DNA of 6,382 nucleotides, taken from Chitinophagaceae bacterium. GTDB lineage: Bacteria; Bacteroidota; Bacteroidia; Chitinophagales; Chitinophagaceae. How positions within the stretch are numbered: the stretch's first letter is position 1; each line of letters begins with the position of its first letter. Under the pieces are notes generated by a model. It was not told where the DNA came from. It did no database searches and saw only the letters and a list, made by a program, of their open reading frames with translations. The translations under genes were made by a program, and so were the position numbers. The DNA lies in contig DPWF01000155.1 in assembly GCA_003526435.1 (NCBI GenBank), positions 1 through 6,382 on the forward strand, in the 5' to 3' direction. Shown in pieces: positions 5,107 through 6,382 of the stretch.

Positions 5107-6276
5107 ATGTTCATTTTACGGATATTTTTTTTCATGCTGTTTGCCAATGTCGTTGCGGGGCAGGCTTCTGTTAATGCTGATAAAGCTAAACAGATGCAAT
5201 CAGCCAGTATTGTAAAACAGGTAAACAGTACAAAAGTAGTTCTGCATGGAGGCATACACCAATACCTCACCAGTCTGGCAGATACATCAAATTTTCAGGG
5301 AGTGGTTCTGATTGTAAAAGGTGATACCATCATACATAAGTCTGTATATGGAAAACGCGATCGTGAAGAAAATAAAGCTATCAATTTCAAAACACAATAC
5401 TTATTGGGGTCACTTAGTAAATCGTTTGTCAGTATTGCCATCATGCAGTTGGTAGAATCGGGCAGGCTTGATCTTTTTGCACCTGTAAAAACCTATCTCC
5501 CTGCACTCAGGGAGGATCTTGCAGAGGAACTGAATGTTCATTTATTATTGAAGCATCAGTCTGGTCTTGCTACTAATCTTGATGAAGTAACCAGGTATCA
5601 GTTAACTGAGCTTACACCAGGGGAATTACTCGGGCTCATCAATAAAACAAAAAGGAGAGGAAAGGCCGGGTTAAAATTTGAAATATCATCCCTGAATTTT
5701 ATGCTGCTGGGGTTAATCATAGAACAGGTATCAGGTAAAAGTTATGAGGCTTATATGAAAGAGCATCTGTTCAAACCACTTGAGTTGTCTTATACTGGCA
5801 TCAGCCATCTTTTTAATCCTCCGGCCAATAAGGCAAACGGATACAGGCTCGTGAATGGGAAAGTACGCAGGGTAGAAGACATCGTTTCTTATTCGTATGC
5901 AACAGCCGATATGTATTCATCTGTCGGTGATCTTTTTACATGGGCATATGCATTGCAGCATGGATTAATTGTATCAAAACAAAGTATGAACCTTTTATTC
6001 AATGGCGGAATAAAGGAACATGGAAATTATGGATACGGTTTTCGCACACAATCTTATTTGAGACCTGATGTATATATGGATGCAGGAAAACTCATCAGAC
6101 ATGGTGGCGTGATGAATGGTTTTTGTGCCAATTATCATTATTATGATAAAGATGATTTAACCATCATCATCCTGAATAATTACAGAAATCTGAAAATTCT
6201 TGATATCACTTTTACATTAAAAGAATTCGTTTATGGGTATGTTCCCGGTCAAAGAAAAAACAAGTACAATGAATAA
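5107..6276 (+). CDS. Secreted beta-lactamase-fold serine hydrolase homologue, YxN motif lost
   Basis: A 389-residue protein of the class C beta-lactamase / penicillin-binding-protein-like family (Beta-lactamase Pfam fold), whose active members are esterases, peptidases or beta-lactamases. A signal peptide covers about residues 1-18 (hydrophobic FILRIFFFMLFANVVAG, no lipobox Cys), so it is exported. The catalytic domain runs from about 48 to 375. The SxxK motif is intact: GSLSKSF (101-107) with S102 and K105. Family landmarks HLLLKHQSGL (145-154) and the third motif region HGGVMNGF (332-339) are present. The second motif, normally Y-x-N in a context such as F-x-YSN-x-x-Y-x-LLG, here reads FEISSLNFMLLG (191-202), so Ile193 and Ser195 replace Tyr and Asn. 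It may be a pseudoenzyme or have altered chemistry. The ATG at 5107 gives a proper signal peptide. Its 3' end overlaps the next gene by eight bases. Confidence 0.9.
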   Translation: MFILRIFFFMLFANVVAGQASVNADKAKQMQSASIVKQVNSTKVVLHGGIHQYLTSLADTSNFQGVVLIVKGDTIIHKSVYGKRDREENKAINFKTQYLLGSLSKSFVSIAIMQLVESGRLDLFAPVKTYLPALREDLAEELNVHLLLKHQSGLATNLDEVTRYQLTELTPGELLGLINKTKRRGKAGLKFEISSLNFMLLGLIIEQVSGKSYEAYMKEHLFKPLELSYTGISHLFNPPANKANGYRLVNGKVRRVEDIVSYSYATADMYSSVGDLFTWAYALQHGLIVSKQSMNLLFNGGIKEHGNYGYGFRTQSYLRPDVYMDAGKLIRHGGVMNGFCANYHYYDKDDLTIIILNNYRNLKILDITFTLKEFVYGYVPGQRKNKYNE

Positions 6277-6382
6277 ATATAGTAAAGCAGGCAGCCGCAT
6301 AAGTGTAACGATCTGTTTCTTACTTGGAATATTTGTTTCAGGTAACTCGCAGCAAACTCCGGGCGATCAGCAAGAAATAAAG
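6269..6382 (+). CDS. Start of an exported protein, cut by the window edge
   Basis: An open frame starts with ATG at 6269, eight bases inside the end of the hydrolase-like gene and in a different frame, and stays open for 38 codons to the last base. The visible residues begin MNKYSKAGSRISVTICF and continue through LLGIFVSGNSQQ: a basic N-region, a hydrophobic core (about 11-24) and a likely signal peptidase site near the S-G-N-S/Q stretch, as in many exported Bacteroidota proteins. No Cys follows the core in lipobox position, so a lipoprotein is unlikely. The overlap suggests translational coupling with the hydrolase-like gene. The mature domain is outside the window, so no function can be assigned. 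Confidence 0.75.
   Translation, partial: MNKYSKAGSRISVTICFLLGIFVSGNSQQTPGDQQEIK

Overview
The window looks like chromosomal DNA from a member of the Bacteroidota, most plausibly the Chitinophagales/Chitinophagaceae. This rests on recalled protein style: a NusG with an acidic N-terminal extension, a LytS-type kinase paired with a LytTR regulator, an ExbD-like protein whose membrane segment resembles those of that group, and starts with little or no Shine-Dalgarno sequence. No mobile element, CRISPR array, tRNA or rRNA is visible, and no gene-free stretch exceeds 300 bases.

Left part (1-900): the end of a housekeeping operon, secE then nusG, closed by a very strong intrinsic terminator. The ribosomal protein genes (rplK onward) that usually follow nusG are not here. 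Middle part (942-3127): a short forward unit with a degenerate ExbD/TolR-like membrane protein and a two-domain PhnB-type VOC protein. It converges, with only two bases between stops, on a reverse-strand YqgE/AlgH-family gene. That gene diverges across about 100 bp from a DUF3703 gene. Right part (3140-6382): a two-gene reverse operon for a LytS-type membrane histidine kinase and a LytTR response regulator, joined by an ATGA overlap. It diverges across 189 bp from a forward unit with a secreted beta-lactamase-fold serine hydrolase homologue and, overlapping its end by eight bases, the start of another probably exported protein cut off by the window edge.

The genes between nusG and the two-component operon have no obvious shared pathway. 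The best candidate for a functional unit is the right part: a sensor/regulator pair divergent from an exported protein pair, a layout compatible with local regulation but not proof of it. Two proteins appear to keep a family fold while losing a key catalytic residue: the ExbD-like protein (Ala where the proton-pathway Asp is expected) and the serine hydrolase homologue (SxxK kept, YxN tyrosine replaced by Ile). I see no clear evidence of an undescribed defence or mobile system.
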